Shown in pieces: positions 18,704 to 29,406 of a DNA stretch of 64,000 nucleotides. The translations under genes were made by a program, and so were the position numbers. Every line of letters begins with the position of its first letter. The first letter of the stretch is position 1. Under the pieces are notes generated by a model. It was not told the DNA's origin. It was given only the letters and a program-made list of their open reading frames with translations, and ran no database searches. Origin of the DNA: G963422445 sp963422445 (GTDB lineage: Bacteria > Pseudomonadota > Alphaproteobacteria > Thalassobaculales > Thalassobaculaceae); contig OY729512.2 in NCBI GenBank assembly GCA_963422445.2, positions 310,001-374,000 on the forward strand. Direction: 5' to 3'.

Positions 18704-20134
18704 CTAACGTCTTGTCCGGAAGCGGGGCATCCGCACCCTGCCGCGGCCTGATCCCCGGCCACCGGCCATGCCTTGCAGCAGTTGCGCCGGGGTCATCGAC
18801 CCCGCACCCCCGGCGAGGGCGTCAAGGCCGCCGGATTTGCCGGCCTGCTTCATCATGCGTGCAGTCTGCATCTGTTGTCTCAGAACCATATTGACGGCCT
18901 GGACCGTGGTTCCGGACCCGGTGGCGATCCGCCGCTTGCGTGACGCCTTGAGAATTTTGGGCTGGCGGCGTTCGGCCTTGGTCATCGACTGGATGATCGC
19001 GATCTGGCGCCGGATCATGGCATCGTCCATTCCCATTGTCGCGGCGGCCTGTTTCTGCAGCTTGCCCATCCCCGGAATGAATTCCAGCATCTTGTGAACA
19101 CCACCCACTTGTGTGAGCTGCTGAAGCTGCGTGAGCATCAGATTGAAGTCGAATTCACCCTGCTGAAGTCTGGCGACAGTGCGCTGGACCTCTTCCTCGT
19201 CCAGGACCCCTGACACTTTTTCGACCAGGCTGACGACATCGCCCATGCCAAGAATGCTTCCAGCCACCCGTTCCGGATGAAACGCCTTGAGCGCATCGGT
19301 TTTCTCACCGGTTCCGATCGCCTTGATCGGCACCCCGGTGACCGCCCGCATCGACAGCGCGGCGCCGCCGCGGGCGTCGCCGTCCATCCGGGTCAGCACG
19401 ATCCCGGTCAGACCGATCTGTTCGTGGAAATTCCGGGCAGTGTTCACCGCGTCCTGCCCGGTCATTGCATCGGCAACCAACAGGGTCTCGACCGGGTTGA
19501 CCATGTCGTGGATCTCGCGGACTTCCGCCATCATCTCGCTGTCGATTGAGATTCGGCCCGCGGTATCGAGCAGCAGGACATCAAAGCCCTGCAGCCGGGC
19601 CACTGTCATGGCGCGTTTGACGATTGATATCACGGCTTCGCCGGTTGCGATCGGCAGGGTGCTGATTCCAGTCTGCTCGCCGAGCACCTTGAGTTGTTCG
19701 CGCGCCGCCGGACGATAGATATCAAGCGACGCCATCATGACCTTTTTCTTGTCTCGCCCGGTCAGACGGGCCGCGATCTTTGCTGTCGTCGTGGTCTTGC
19801 CGCCGCCTTGCAGTCCGACCATCAGATAAGAGACCGGCGGCACCGCGTTGAGTTCAAAATCCACGGCCTCGGAGCCGAGCATCTCGACAAGACTATCATG
19901 AACGATCTTGACGACCTGCTGGCCCGGCGTGACAGAGCGGATAACGTCTTGCCCGATTGCGCGTTCGCGCACCTGTTCGATAAACGATCTGACGACTTCA
20001 AGCGCGACATCGGCTTCCAGCAATGCGAGGCGCACCTCACGCATTGCTGTCGTGACGTCGGTCTCTCTGAGAACACCACGCCGTTTCAACTGGTCGAAGA
20101 CTTCGCCGAGCCGTGACGACAGGGATTCGAACAA
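18704..20134 (-). CDS. ffh: Signal recognition particle GTPase
   Basis: GTPase that, with 4.5S RNA, brings membrane-protein ribosomes to FtsY (also in this window). I choose TTG 20134, which sits after AAGGAGGGA and gives the family start '(M)FESLSSRLGEVFDQL'; the upstream ATG of the long frame is not conserved. 476 residues. NG domain: 'GLQGGGKTTTTAKIA' near 107, 'DTAGRISIDSEMM' near 190, 'TRMDGDARGGAALS' near 247. M domain: methionine-rich C-terminal part with 'PGMGKLQKQ'. Heads the rpsP-rimM-trmD-rplS run. Confidence 0.97.
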   Translation of the reverse strand: MFESLSSRLGEVFDQLKRRGVLRETDVTTAMREVRLALLEADVALEVVRSFIEQVRERAIGQDVIRSVTPGQQVVKIVHDSLVEMLGSEAVDFELNAVPPVSYLMVGLQGGGKTTTTAKIAARLTGRDKKKVMMASLDIYRPAAREQLKVLGEQTGISTLPIATGEAVISIVKRAMTVARLQGFDVLLLDTAGRISIDSEMMAEVREIHDMVNPVETLLVADAMTGQDAVNTARNFHEQIGLTGIVLTRMDGDARGGAALSMRAVTGVPIKAIGTGEKTDALKAFHPERVAGSILGMGDVVSLVEKVSGVLDEEEVQRTVARLQQGEFDFNLMLTQLQQLTQVGGVHKMLEFIPGMGKLQKQAAATMGMDDAMIRRQIAIIQSMTKAERRQPKILKASRKRRIATGSGTTVQAVNMVLRQQMQTARMMKQAGKSGGLDALAGGAGSMTPAQLLQGMAGGRGSGRGRVRMPRFRTRR

Positions 20135-20502
20135 GACAGTCCCTCCTTCGTAAAACCAGCCAGATCGTGCTGCCAATGACTCGACGCGCCCATGCCCGAA
20201 ACTCGGGGGCGGACGGAACCCGTCAAGGCCTGACTGCAACGGCGTTCGGGAATTATCGGTCTGTAGCACTGCGCCGGCAGCCTGTCAATTGCCGTCGCAA
20301 CCGTCGGCATCAACGCCGCATTCACGAAAGATCGACAGGCAATCGTCATTCCCTGTCTCGAGATCAACCACGATGCCGAACAGCCCGGACGATGAATTCC
20401 GGTTCCGGAGTTGGGACCTGTTCGTGCAAAAAGCGCGGTAGTCAGAACCAAATTGAAGCCTTCGACTGTTCAGCAGGAGTCCGCCATATCGGAATGCACT
20501 AG
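20135..20502. other. Upstream region of ffh, no gene seen
   Basis: About 370 bp between the ffh start and the IS5-type tip. It should hold the ffh promoter. I find no convincing gene. Confidence 0.5.
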
Positions 20503-21684
20503 GTAAGGTCTGAACAAGTCGGTTTTTTCGTGTATACGGGTGTTGTGGCCCGTGGATGAAACGCCAGAGCCCATCGGGGACGTGTTGTCGTGCCAGGAAA
20601 TGGGGATTTCGATGCCCGAGCCGACCGTCCCCGCCGCCTTGCGGCGGTTGCGGACGGACTCCCTCCACGTCAGGCGGTCGCGTCGCGCCCCGCGATAAGC
20701 AGATTGGTGAACCCGAGCAGCACGGCGATGCGTTGCGTGGTCTTCGCCAGCCCCCGATAGCGCACCTTCGCGTAGCCGAAGTGGCGCTTCACATACAGGA
20801 ACGGATGTTCCACCCTCGCCCGAACCGACGCCTTGCGCCTCTCCGCCGCCGCCTCCGGGCCCGCCTTGTCCAGCCCCCGGCGCTTGCCGGGCTTCATCGC
20901 CACCTCCCAGTCCACGTCCGTGTCCCGGTTCTCCGCGCGCTTGTCCACCCCCTGATAGCCCGCGTCACCCCACACCTGCTCCTCGCCCCCGTGCAACAGC
21001 GCGTGCGCCGTCGCCACATCCGAGACATTCGCCGGCGTCGTCTCCACGCTGTGCGTCAAGCCCGACTGCGCATCCACCCCGATATGCGCCTTCATCCCGA
21101 AATGCCACTGATTGCCCTTCTTCGTCTGATGCATCTCCGGGTCCCGCTCGCCCTTGCGGTTCTTCGTCGACGACGGCGCGGCAATGAGACTCGTGTCCAC
21201 GATCGTCCCCTTGCTCAAGCGGTGTCCGAGAGAGGCCAGATGCGCGTTGATCTCCTCGAACAGCGTCTCACCCAGGCCATGCGTCTCCAGCAAGTGGCGG
21301 AAATGCAGGATCGTCGTCTCATCAGGCAACGCACCCGAGAGGCGCAGCCCCACAAACCGCCGTACCGACTCCACCTCGTAAAGCAGGTCCTCCATCCCAG
21401 GGTCGCTCAGATTGTAGAACAGCTGCACGCAGTGCACCCGCAGCATCACGCTCAACGGATAGGGCCGCCGACCGCGCCCGGCCTTCGGGTCGAACGGCTC
21501 GATGCGCGCCTCCAGCCGCTCCCAGGGAACCCGCCCGTCCATCGTCTCGAGAAACACCTCGCGCCGCGTCCGGCGCGTCTTCAGGTCGTGCTCCAGCTCC
21601 GCAAACGTCGCTTGCTCCAGGGCTCGCACTCCACTCCGTCACCAAGAAACCAATTGTGACAAAACCGACTTGTTCAGACAATCC
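20503..21684 (-). mobile_element. IS5-superfamily element, copy B (complete)
   Basis: 1182 bp with inverted ends sharing GTCTGAACAAGTCGGTTT. The left flank ends in CTAG and the right flank begins TTAG, so a short TAG-type target duplication is possible. Same IS as the partial copy at 1-614. Confidence 0.88.
20670..21629 (-). CDS. IS5-superfamily DDE transposase
   Basis: 319 residues, intact. An N-terminal DUF772-type helical domain is seen in 'LFYNLSDPGMEDLLYEVESVRRFVGL' and 'PDETTILHFRHLLE'. The DDE_Tnp_1 core has the first Asp in 'GTIVDTSLIAAP' near 140, the second in 'VWGDAGYQG' near 223, and the Glu region in 'RVEHPFLYVKRHFGYAKVRYRGLAK' near 275. It is expected to move its own element and the copy at 1-614. 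It looks active by sequence. Confidence 0.93.
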   Translation of the reverse strand: MRALEQATFAELEHDLKTRRTRREVFLETMDGRVPWERLEARIEPFDPKAGRGRRPYPLSVMLRVHCVQLFYNLSDPGMEDLLYEVESVRRFVGLRLSGALPDETTILHFRHLLETHGLGETLFEEINAHLASLGHRLSKGTIVDTSLIAAPSSTKNRKGERDPEMHQTKKGNQWHFGMKAHIGVDAQSGLTHSVETTPANVSDVATAHALLHGGEEQVWGDAGYQGVDKRAENRDTDVDWEVAMKPGKRRGLDKAGPEAAAERRKASVRARVEHPFLYVKRHFGYAKVRYRGLAKTTQRIAVLLGFTNLLIAGRDATA

Positions 21685-23560
21685 TTAGCTTTCAGTTTTG
21701 TTGTCACCGGCCATTTCACAAGCCGTATTGGCGACCGTGATTAGGTCTGGATGCCGTGTCCGATGACTGGACAAAAAATCCCTGATAGTGTGTAACCGAA
21801 GTTGGGGTGAAAATGATGAGCACATCAAGCGCCTCGATAAAACCATGTCGTGTATCCGCTAACATCCATGTGCTGCCAATACAAAATATTTCAAGTACAA
21901 CCATAATGGATCCTGGCAACATTGGACAGAAAATCTCACCGAACATATTGTGTCAGAAACGAACATATTGCATGCCAGAGTTGAGTTCGCTGAATTCGAA
22001 GGAAGACGAGGATCCGTAACGAAGTCGTTTACTCATGACTTCAGTGAGCTCATTCATAGTAATCAGATCATAAAGGAACGCAACCTGCATTACGACCCTG
22101 ACAGGAAGTTTCGATAATCAAAGCATACATTGCCCAATATTCGGGCAGATTTGGATTTTTCTTTTGTCGGCGACCGTGCTTCACGTAGTGCCAAAGCGCG
22201 ATTATCCAAATATTTCATCTTGGATACGTTAATCGGAAACACGGACCGTCATAACGAGAATTGAGACATACTGTTGCACAGGGACACCGCTGATAATTTC
22301 TGGAGTCGTGTTGTTCCATCCTTTGATCGTTACTCTTCGTTAGGGCGGGAACTTCGGGTGAACGCCGAATTCACCTCTTGTCGGAGAAGCGTGTCGGTCG
22401 TTATTCCGAGAAAGACCGCGGAGGAATCTATTGGTCTATAGGTGAAAACCCTGCACCGAGCCCATTGGAACTTGTGCGGAGAAGGGTTTCTGAACACTCG
22501 ATCTGTTCGGTCCAGCCTCGAAGAAGCTTGATACGTTGGATGACGGGAATGTTGTACCGACTATCGTTGGCCGTATCCCTGAGATCTGTATGAGTTCGAC
22601 GGCCTATACCTTCGTAATCGAATTAATTCGTTGCAATTATGATAAACTGAGGACTCTTGTCCCATGAGTGAAAAACCTTGTATCTCGCCTGGCAGAATCG
22701 CGAATCCCGACAATGGTTTCCGATCAGCATACTGGACGTCGATGTGAACGCATCATCCTATCGATTATGGTATACCGGAGGAGCGAAATGAATTCAAAAA
22801 GAATTCGAACGTTAGCCGCTGATCGATTTTTCCGATTTTGAAGACGATTGCCGATCTCGCAATCTTTTTCCGCTTTTGCAAATCGGGTTATTGCCCCGGG
22901 ACGGCCTGAACATTTCGCCTGTCTGCGTGATCTCAAGCTTAAAGACAATTCAGACTCAATCGAGGTTTTGTCAATCAATGGAGGCAATTATGCGATCGAT
23001 GCTTTCGGAGTTTTTCCGAAATTGGTCAAATGTGCCGACAGAAGCTTCAAATGCTGTTTTTCTGCACGGATGGCGACATGCAAGCCAAGTTTCACGGGAA
23101 AGGATCGATTGTCTGGAAAAAGTTGAATACCTTAACCTGGTTCTGGAATTGGCCACCCTGATCGGCACGGTTGCGGCACAGATTCAGACGCTCGACTATC
23201 ATACGATCGGCTGGCCTCTCGCTGTCTCGTCGCGAACCTGGCAGCCGCTACAGAAGAGAACCTGGAATATTCAGCCAGGGTCTTGCATGTTAATCGTCTC
23301 TCCTGGCCATCGCTGGAACGCGCCCTGATTGAAGTTACCGGGCGTTGGGTCAAACACGAGCCCTTGGCAACTCGAGATTTCCGCCCGTTGGTTGTCTAGC
23401 GCCTGGTCAATTCTAAACGGTCTGGCTGTCTGGACGAACGCTCTCGACGTTGTTATCTTCAGCCTTGAGAAATGTCTGGTGGCCGATAACTCAAACTGAA
23501 CATCGCCTTTACGGCACAAATACCATTGACACCGCGAAATGACAGACCCACCCGATGATC
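21685..23560. other. AT-rich stretch without a recognisable gene
   Basis: Nearly 1.9 kb with clearly lower GC than the neighbours and no long reading frame. Two short pieces look protein-like, around 22950-23230 and 23180-23398 (ending 'RWVKHEPLATRDFRPLVV'), both on the plus strand in different frames. They may be the tail of one decayed gene that I cannot name. No RNA gene or repeat is evident. The composition suggests imported or long-decayed DNA. Confidence 0.5.
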
Positions 23561-23564
23561 CGCG

Positions 23565-24638
23565 CTATCGGGCAGCCTGATCAAAATCCACCGGCATCAT
23601 TCCGACCTCAAGCCCGGCCCCCCGCATTTCGGCCCAAGTGTTATCATCAATCGGAATGCCCTCGGCCTTGCGTTTCGTGATCGACTCTTGTTCCGGTTCG
23701 CCAGCAACCCGGATCCGATCGAAACCCTCAGCCGGCTGACCGGACCTCACATACCGCACCAGATCGTCCAACTCATTCGCAAAGAGTATGTCGGATCCGA
23801 ACTGACCGGGGTCGATGACAATGGTCAGCATGTTGTTGCAGATCGTATCACCGGTATTGCGGTTCGGACCCGCGACCCCGCCACCGGAAAGCCCGCCGGC
23901 CAGCAGGTCGCACAACAACGCCAGACCGTAGCCCTTGTGCTGCCCGAAGGACAGCATCGCACCCATCGGGTCGCGAAAGACCACGCCCGGATCGGTCGTC
24001 GGCTTGCCGTTAGGCCCGACCAGTGCATCATCCATCGGCATCGGCTTCTCGGCATAATGGGCAACCCGGACCTTGCCCTGAGCTACCCGGCTCGTCGCCA
24101 TGTCCAGAACCAGCATCGGAGTGTTCGCGGTCGCCGGCACGGCAGTGCAGTAGGGGTTGGTCGAGTACCGCGCTTCATAGCCTCCGTAAGGTGCGACATA
24201 GGGCTTGTGCCCCGTGGCGTTCACATAGTGGATCGAGATGAAACCGGCGCCCGCGCATAACTCGCCCCAAGCGCCAATCCGCCCAAGATGATGCGCATTC
24301 CGCAGCGCGACAATGGCGGCACCGTTGCGGCGCGCCTTGTCGATGGCAAGTACCATGGTCTCGGCGCCGATGATCTGTCCGTAACCCATGTTCCCGTCGA
24401 CAAGCAGGTAGACGCCATTGTCGGTGACCAGGGTCGCTTTGGCCCCGGGCGTCATCGTGCCAGTCCGTGCATGGAGCATGTAACGCGGCGCAAGGCCGAC
24501 ACCGTGACTGTCATGGCCCATGAGATTGGCCTCGACCAGATTCGAGGCGACGACATGCGCTTCGATGTCAGCGCTGCCCGCGCCTTGGATCATTTTCGTG
24601 ACGATTTCGGTCAATGGTTGATGTCCGATGACAATCAC
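23565..24638 (-). CDS. Ldh_2-family malate/L-lactate dehydrogenase (2-hydroxyacid oxidoreductase)
   Basis: NAD(P)-dependent oxidoreductase of the Ldh_2 (YlbC/ComC/DpkA) family. I use GTG 24638, five bases after AGGAGAG; 357 residues. Typical features: 'HDSHGVGLAPRYM' near 43, 'AIVALRNAHHLGRIG' near 107 with the catalytic His, 'YSTNPYCTAVPA' near 158, 'DMATSRVAQGKV' near 177, 'GYGLALLCDLLAGGLSG' near 235. The family acts on malate, sulfolactate, ureidoglycolate, 2-oxo acids or cyclic imines. Nothing nearby fixes the substrate. The neighbour upstream is a broken ATPase. Confidence 0.85.
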   Translation of the reverse strand: MIVIGHQPLTEIVTKMIQGAGSADIEAHVVASNLVEANLMGHDSHGVGLAPRYMLHARTGTMTPGAKATLVTDNGVYLLVDGNMGYGQIIGAETMVLAIDKARRNGAAIVALRNAHHLGRIGAWGELCAGAGFISIHYVNATGHKPYVAPYGGYEARYSTNPYCTAVPATANTPMLVLDMATSRVAQGKVRVAHYAEKPMPMDDALVGPNGKPTTDPGVVFRDPMGAMLSFGQHKGYGLALLCDLLAGGLSGGGVAGPNRNTGDTICNNMLTIVIDPGQFGSDILFANELDDLVRYVRSGQPAEGFDRIRVAGEPEQESITKRKAEGIPIDDNTWAEMRGAGLEVGMMPVDFDQAAR

Positions 24639-25057
24639 AAGCTCTCTCCTACCGGTCAAAGATAAGGATGCCCGACATTATCCAATACCGGCAACGATGC
24701 AAGATCTCCATCCCGGCGCGCGTGGCGTTCCGATGGATGGTACAGGCCTGGTTCCAGACGGACTACGACAGTCACCATCGCGTCACCGTTGACCGCATCA
24801 AGCCGGATGCGCTGCCTCTTCCCTACTGAAACGACACCCGTCAATCTCGTAACCACAAGCCTTGTGGAACATGATCGGCCAAGGTCGGGCGTCGTCAGCT
24901 TGCGCCGACACCCGCTGGCTTAACTGCCGCGAGCCTTGCAAAGCAATCAGTTCGACATGAAACCCGTGGGAGCACACTGCGAAACCAGCGCCCCTCTGCC
25001 GTCTGTCATGATGATGTACGGAGTCAGTCTGGCACTTGCCCGTGCTCTGGCATCGCT
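24639..25057. other. Gap between Ldh_2 gene and ATPase pseudogene
   Basis: No gene recognised. A minus-strand frame of about 40 residues (MVTVVVRLEPGLYHPSERH...) lies just upstream of the dehydrogenase, but nothing supports it beyond being open. Confidence 0.4.
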
Positions 25058-26088
25058 TCAGCGGATACGCTTGACCACGTAGTCCATCAGGCTCGGGACC
25101 CGGTATCCAGTTGCCCGGAGGTTTCTGCCAGACATGCGCTCTCGCAACCAGAAACGCCTTCATGTCCCCTGGGTTCCCGTCCAGGCTCGCGAGGAGCCGG
25201 TCCAGATCCTGATCCGGCAGGCCCACCGCATTAGTCACGAAGGCCTCTGCCACACTACGCGCGAGATGCAACAGTCCGGCATCTGAAAACTCATCATAGC
25301 GGTCGTGATAATAGTCAGTCCTCGCCAAGTCCGCTGTCGCGAGCGCCTGTATAACATGCTCGATGCGGAATTTCCGGACGCCAGACGCCGCCACTATGTC
25401 CAAAGTCGCCTGTCCGTAGAGCTGGAGAAAAATACGGATATTTGTCGGCGGCCGCAGCAAGACACATTACCGCATTGCCTTCGGCGCCCAGACCCGCATC
25501 CCGAAACGGCCGCACCAGAACTTCCCTCGCTTCCCCTCCGACAACAGCCCCACACGGAGCTTTCTGCCGCGGCTCCAGAAGGACGTGCGCCCGCAGCTCG
25601 GAGCGTGCGCTCTAGGCCGGGCGCGCCGACAAACACGGCCGCAATCGGGCATGGGCAACCGTCGATCTGCGCGACATCAAGCAGATCGCCCAGCATCCAG
25701 GACGGCGCCTCGTGCGCTTCATTGAGCATCAGCAACAGCGATCCTGTCGGTTCTGCCAGCTTTCTACCAACGACAATGCCCGCGCCCAGCCTGCACCGAT
25801 AACACGCACCGAACCCAAGCCCGGAATAGTCCCGGAGTCCTCGACGGTCAGCCCAAAGCGGTCCACACATGTCGCGTCCAGGATCACCTGCGCCACAGTC
25901 TCTGCCGAAGACATGTGCGTGCGTGAGAACCGGACCCGGACAATCCGTTACTTATCTGAACGCTTTCGGGCCCCGGCCTCAAACCATTGCAGCAATACGG
26001 TCTTGCCGTTTCCGCGCGGACCGTAAAGAAAGGCTGCCTCAACATCCGGTTCTCCAGCTCGTAGTGTGTATAGCAAGCGTGACAGCAT
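25058..26088 (-). pseudogene. AAA+ ATPase, frameshifted
   Basis: Minus-strand frames join into a protein of about 350 residues. The start 'MLSRLLYTLRAGEPDVEAAFLYGPRGNGKTVLLQW' carries Walker A (GPRGNGKT). Next come 'MSSAETVAQVILDA', a Walker B-like 'SLLLMLNEAHEAP' and 'AAVFVGAPGLERTLRAAG'. The C-terminal part is 'YPYFLQLYGQATLDIVAASGV' to 'VPSLMDYVVKRIR'. At least four frame changes or stops separate the pieces. It resembles single-domain bacterial AAA ATPases of unknown role. No partner gene is adjacent. Confidence 0.7.
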
Positions 26089-26166
26089 GGCCTCGATTTC
26101 CGGTCTTCTACCTCAATGGGCGGGATTGCAGCCGAAGCCGGGCCTGAAGGGATACAGTGTCTCAAA

Positions 26167-28572
26167 GCCTGACCTAAAATTAGTCACGGCGGTCCCATGC
26201 TAAAATTTGTGTGCAGATCAAGCGTCGTTTTGGCACCATACAGCGAAGTCGTTTTCACAAATTCAGACTTCCTGACCTCTTGGCGTTGACGCTGCCGGAC
26301 GGCGTGCCGCGAGCCCCTTGAAGTCTGCCACTTTTCGGCCGTTGCGGGCCGATTTTCGGTGGCAGTCGCAGCCGATGTCGTATATTGTAATATGACACTA
26401 TATACGCGGCCTCAGCCATGCCCATGACCCTCCCGCTGTGCCCCCAGAGGCGGTTCCGATCGGCAACAGCTGCTTCGCCGTCCTGATCTCGGACGACACC
26501 TTCACCTACTTCTCAAACCTCGTTCCCTTCGACAGCCACCCCGCCGATGACCGCGCCGCGATGCTCATGCGCATCGGCCGCCTCGCGGTGATCAGCGCGC
26601 TCTCGCCGCAGGCTCGGCAGTGGGTGCGCCATGCGAGGCGCGTGTCGCTGAAGAGGCTGGCGGCGCAGCCGGGCCCGAAGCGGGCGAAGCGCAGCCCTTG
26701 GCGGACACGGCGCAGAGCGGGGAGCCAGGTCCTCTCGACGCCGGGACGCAGACGGATCGCAGCGCGCGCGACCGGCCGGCGCCGATGGGGCGCGCGACCT
26801 GCGATGTCTCGGGCCGGGTGCTGGCCAGCAGCGGGCAGGCGGGACCGGTCGAACCGCAGTTCGCCAGCGCCGCCCGCGGCGTGCGCTCAGGCGGCGTTCT
26901 CACCGCCCTGCCGGCCCTGCTCAAGGAAGGTCTGCTGGCCGCGAGCGACGCCCTGCCGCTCCTGCCCAAGGGCTATTACGGCCTGAACACGATCCTGCTT
27001 TTCCTGGCCTTCATGACCCTGGCGCGGGTACGCAACCCCGAGAGTTTGCGCTATCGGCCGCCGGGCGAATGGGGCGCCATCCTCGGCCTCGACCGTTGCC
27101 CCGAGGTCAAGACCCTGCGGCGCAAGATCGCTCTGATCGCCAACGACGAGGCCGGCGTGCGGGCTTGGCAGCGCGCCCTTGCCAGGCGCTGGCAGGCCGA
27201 CGAGCCGGAGCTCTGGGCGACGCTGGCCGTCGACGGGCACGTCAAGGTCTACGCCGGCCGCAAGGGACGCCTGCCGAAACACTTCGTCTCGCGCCAGAAG
27301 CTGTGCCTGCCGGCCAGCACCGGCTACTGGATCAACGCCCTGGGCGGCAAGCCCCTGCTCTGTCTGCATAAGACGCTGGATCCGAAGATGGTCGCCGCCA
27401 TCGAAGCCGACGTGGTGCCGGCGCTGCAGGACCTCGGGATCGTCGACGCCCAGGCGCCGGACCTGACCGCAGAGGCGCCCGGCCACCCCGCGCTCACCCT
27501 GGTCTTCGACCGCGAAGCCCGGATCTGTTCCGCCGGCTGGCGAGGCGCGGCATCGCCTGCCTGACCTGGCACAAGAACTTCGGCGGCGAGGATTGGCCGG
27601 TCGAGGACTTCGGCGCGACGACCGTTCCCATTCACGGACCGGCGACAAACCGCACCGCCTCCGTGCGGCTGGCCGAAAAGCCGGTGACGTTGCCGAACGG
27701 CTTCAGGGTGCGCCAGATCCGCCGCCTGCTGGACAACGGCCGTCAGATCCCCTTCATCGTCACCGATCCGCACAAACCGATGAGCGAGGCCGCAGGCGCC
27801 ATGTTCTCGCGCTGGTCGCAGGAAAACTTCTTCAAGTACATGCGCGACGAGTTCAATCTCGACGCCCTGCCGACCCACGAACTCGAGCCTCTCGATCCCG
27901 ACACCATGGTCGTAAACCCGCTCCGGCGGGCCTATGACAAGGCAATCCGCAGCGCCGAACGCCGGCTCGCCAGCCTGCGCAACCGGATCGCCGGCGCGGC
28001 CAGGAAAAAGAGGCCGAAGGCGCAGCTCAGGAGAGAAGTCAGCGACCTCGAGGGTGCCCTCGAAATCGCCAGGGCCAGCCGCAGGAACGTGCCGAAGCAC
28101 TGTCGAGCCGGCGACCTCGACGAAGACCAACAGCTCGATGCCCTGCCCTCACGCGACCGCCGCCTCCTCGACATCATCCGCATGATCGCCTACCGCGCCG
28201 AAACCCGCATGATGCTCCCCGTCATGCAGGGACAAGGCAAGAAGCCTCATCCCCGGAAACTGCTTCAGGCTCTCATGACCGCCGACGCCGACATCCTGCC
28301 GGACCCCGCCAACGGCGTTCTCCGGGTCCACATTCTCGGCCTCGCAAATGACGCTTGCGACCGCCAGATCGATGCCCTCCTGAACGAGCTCAACGCCACC
28401 GAAACGCTCTTCCCCGGGACCAATCTGCGCATGGTCTACGAGATCGACGCAGCCCCGGAACCCACCCAGCCGGTGTCACACCAAATCACTAGAGGTCAGG
28501 AAGTCTGAAATTGGTCCGTAAACGAGATTAAATCGCTCGTGTCGAGACCACCTAACCAATTTTAGGTCAGAC
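26167..28572 (+). mobile_element. Unclassified IS (about 2.4 kb) with TGACCTAAAATT ends
   Basis: Ends are inverted: left G-CCTGACCTAAAATT, right AATTTTAGGTCAGAC. It contains one large transposase-like gene. A truncated second copy with the same right tip ends at 63543. Part of both ends recurs without the middle at 56005-56108. I do not see a sure target duplication. Confidence 0.75.
26419..28508 (+). pseudogene. Large transposase-like protein, frameshifted
   Basis: Pieces of an approximately 690-residue protein. The N-terminal part ('YFSNLVPFDSHPADDRAAML') leads to a helix-turn-helix region that is partly lost to a shift near 26610. The second part (26620-27530) has 'GYYGLNTILLFLAFMTLARVRNPE' and 'GEWGAILGLDRCPEVKTLRRKI'. 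After another shift near 27530, 'FGGEDWPVEDF', 'IPFIVTDPHKP' and a C-terminal helical region run to 28508. The same order is seen at 62080-62965. I recognise it only as a 'putative transposase' family common in IS-rich proteobacteria, not a named IS family. Confidence 0.7.
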
Positions 28573-28607
28573 ACTCAGTTTGAACTTCTCCGTCTGCCGC
28601 GTCGCCC

Positions 28608-29372
28608 TCAGTAGCGGATCCGATACCACAAGCGTCCGACATACTCGTTGAAGGCTGCGGCGGAACTTGCGAGGGCGTCTGCGCGGGGCAGGAAGGCGGC
28701 AATGCTGAACGGAACATCGCCCGTCACGATCGGCGCTGGCAATACACTGAGACCCCGGCGCTCGAAAGCGTCCACCGCACGTGACATGTGGGTCGCATGC
28801 GTCATCAGCACGATGTGTGTGATTCCTGCCTTGGCAAGCAGCGCCGCGCTGTTGGCGGCGTTCTCGGCAGTGTTTCGGGAACGGCTTTCCACGAAGCGTA
28901 CGTCGATGCCGAAGTCATTCTTGAGCGAGCGCGCCATCAGTTTCGCCTCGGGCGGCATGCCGGGCACCGTGCCTGCGCCCGTCACGAGCAGGGGCAGTCC
29001 GGTGAGCCGGTGCAGAGACGCCGCGTAACGCAGACGCTCCAGGGTCGCGCCGCCGACCGTCTCGACGCCTTCATAATCGAGCGGAGCGTGGTAGCCTCCC
29101 CCACCCAGCACGATTATTACCTCTGCTGTAGACAGTTCAATTCTCGACGACAAGGTCGGGTGCTCGTACAGGCCCCGCTCTAATGCATCGGCCATGATCG
29201 CGGTACTGAAGGCATAGAGCGATCCCAACGCGAAGAGTGCTAAGCCCGCCGCCAAGCGGGGCGCAAAGGGGAGCAGCAGCAGACCCGCCAGCGCAACGAT
29301 GGTATTGCAGCCCGGAGGCACCACGATGCTCTTCAGGATCTTCACAAGGATAAATTCGCCAGAACTTGTCAT
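28608..29372 (-). CDS. YdcF-like DUF218 membrane protein
   Basis: 254 residues. One or two N-terminal membrane helices ('TIVALAGLLLLPFA', 'LAAGLALFALGSLYAFS'). A DUF218 domain follows, with 'VIIVLGGGGYHAP' near 85, 'LLVTGAG' near 125, 'ESRSRNTAENAANSAALL' near 160 and 'IVLMTHATHMSRAVDAF' near 188. The family includes ElyC/SanA-type proteins linked to envelope polysaccharide handling; the exact reaction here is unknown. Start ATG 29372 with AGGAG about 11 bases upstream. The start lies 34 bp from an IS tip, so its promoter may have been displaced. Confidence 0.85.
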   Translation of the reverse strand: MTSSGEFILVKILKSIVVPPGCNTIVALAGLLLLPFAPRLAAGLALFALGSLYAFSTAIMADALERGLYEHPTLSSRIELSTAEVIIVLGGGGYHAPLDYEGVETVGGATLERLRYAASLHRLTGLPLLVTGAGTVPGMPPEAKLMARSLKNDFGIDVRFVESRSRNTAENAANSAALLAKAGITHIVLMTHATHMSRAVDAFERRGLSVLPAPIVTGDVPFSIAAFLPRADALASSAAAFNEYVGRLWYRIRY

Positions 29373-29406
29373 TCGCCGGCAGCTCCTGCGCTTCGGTATG
29401 AATAAA

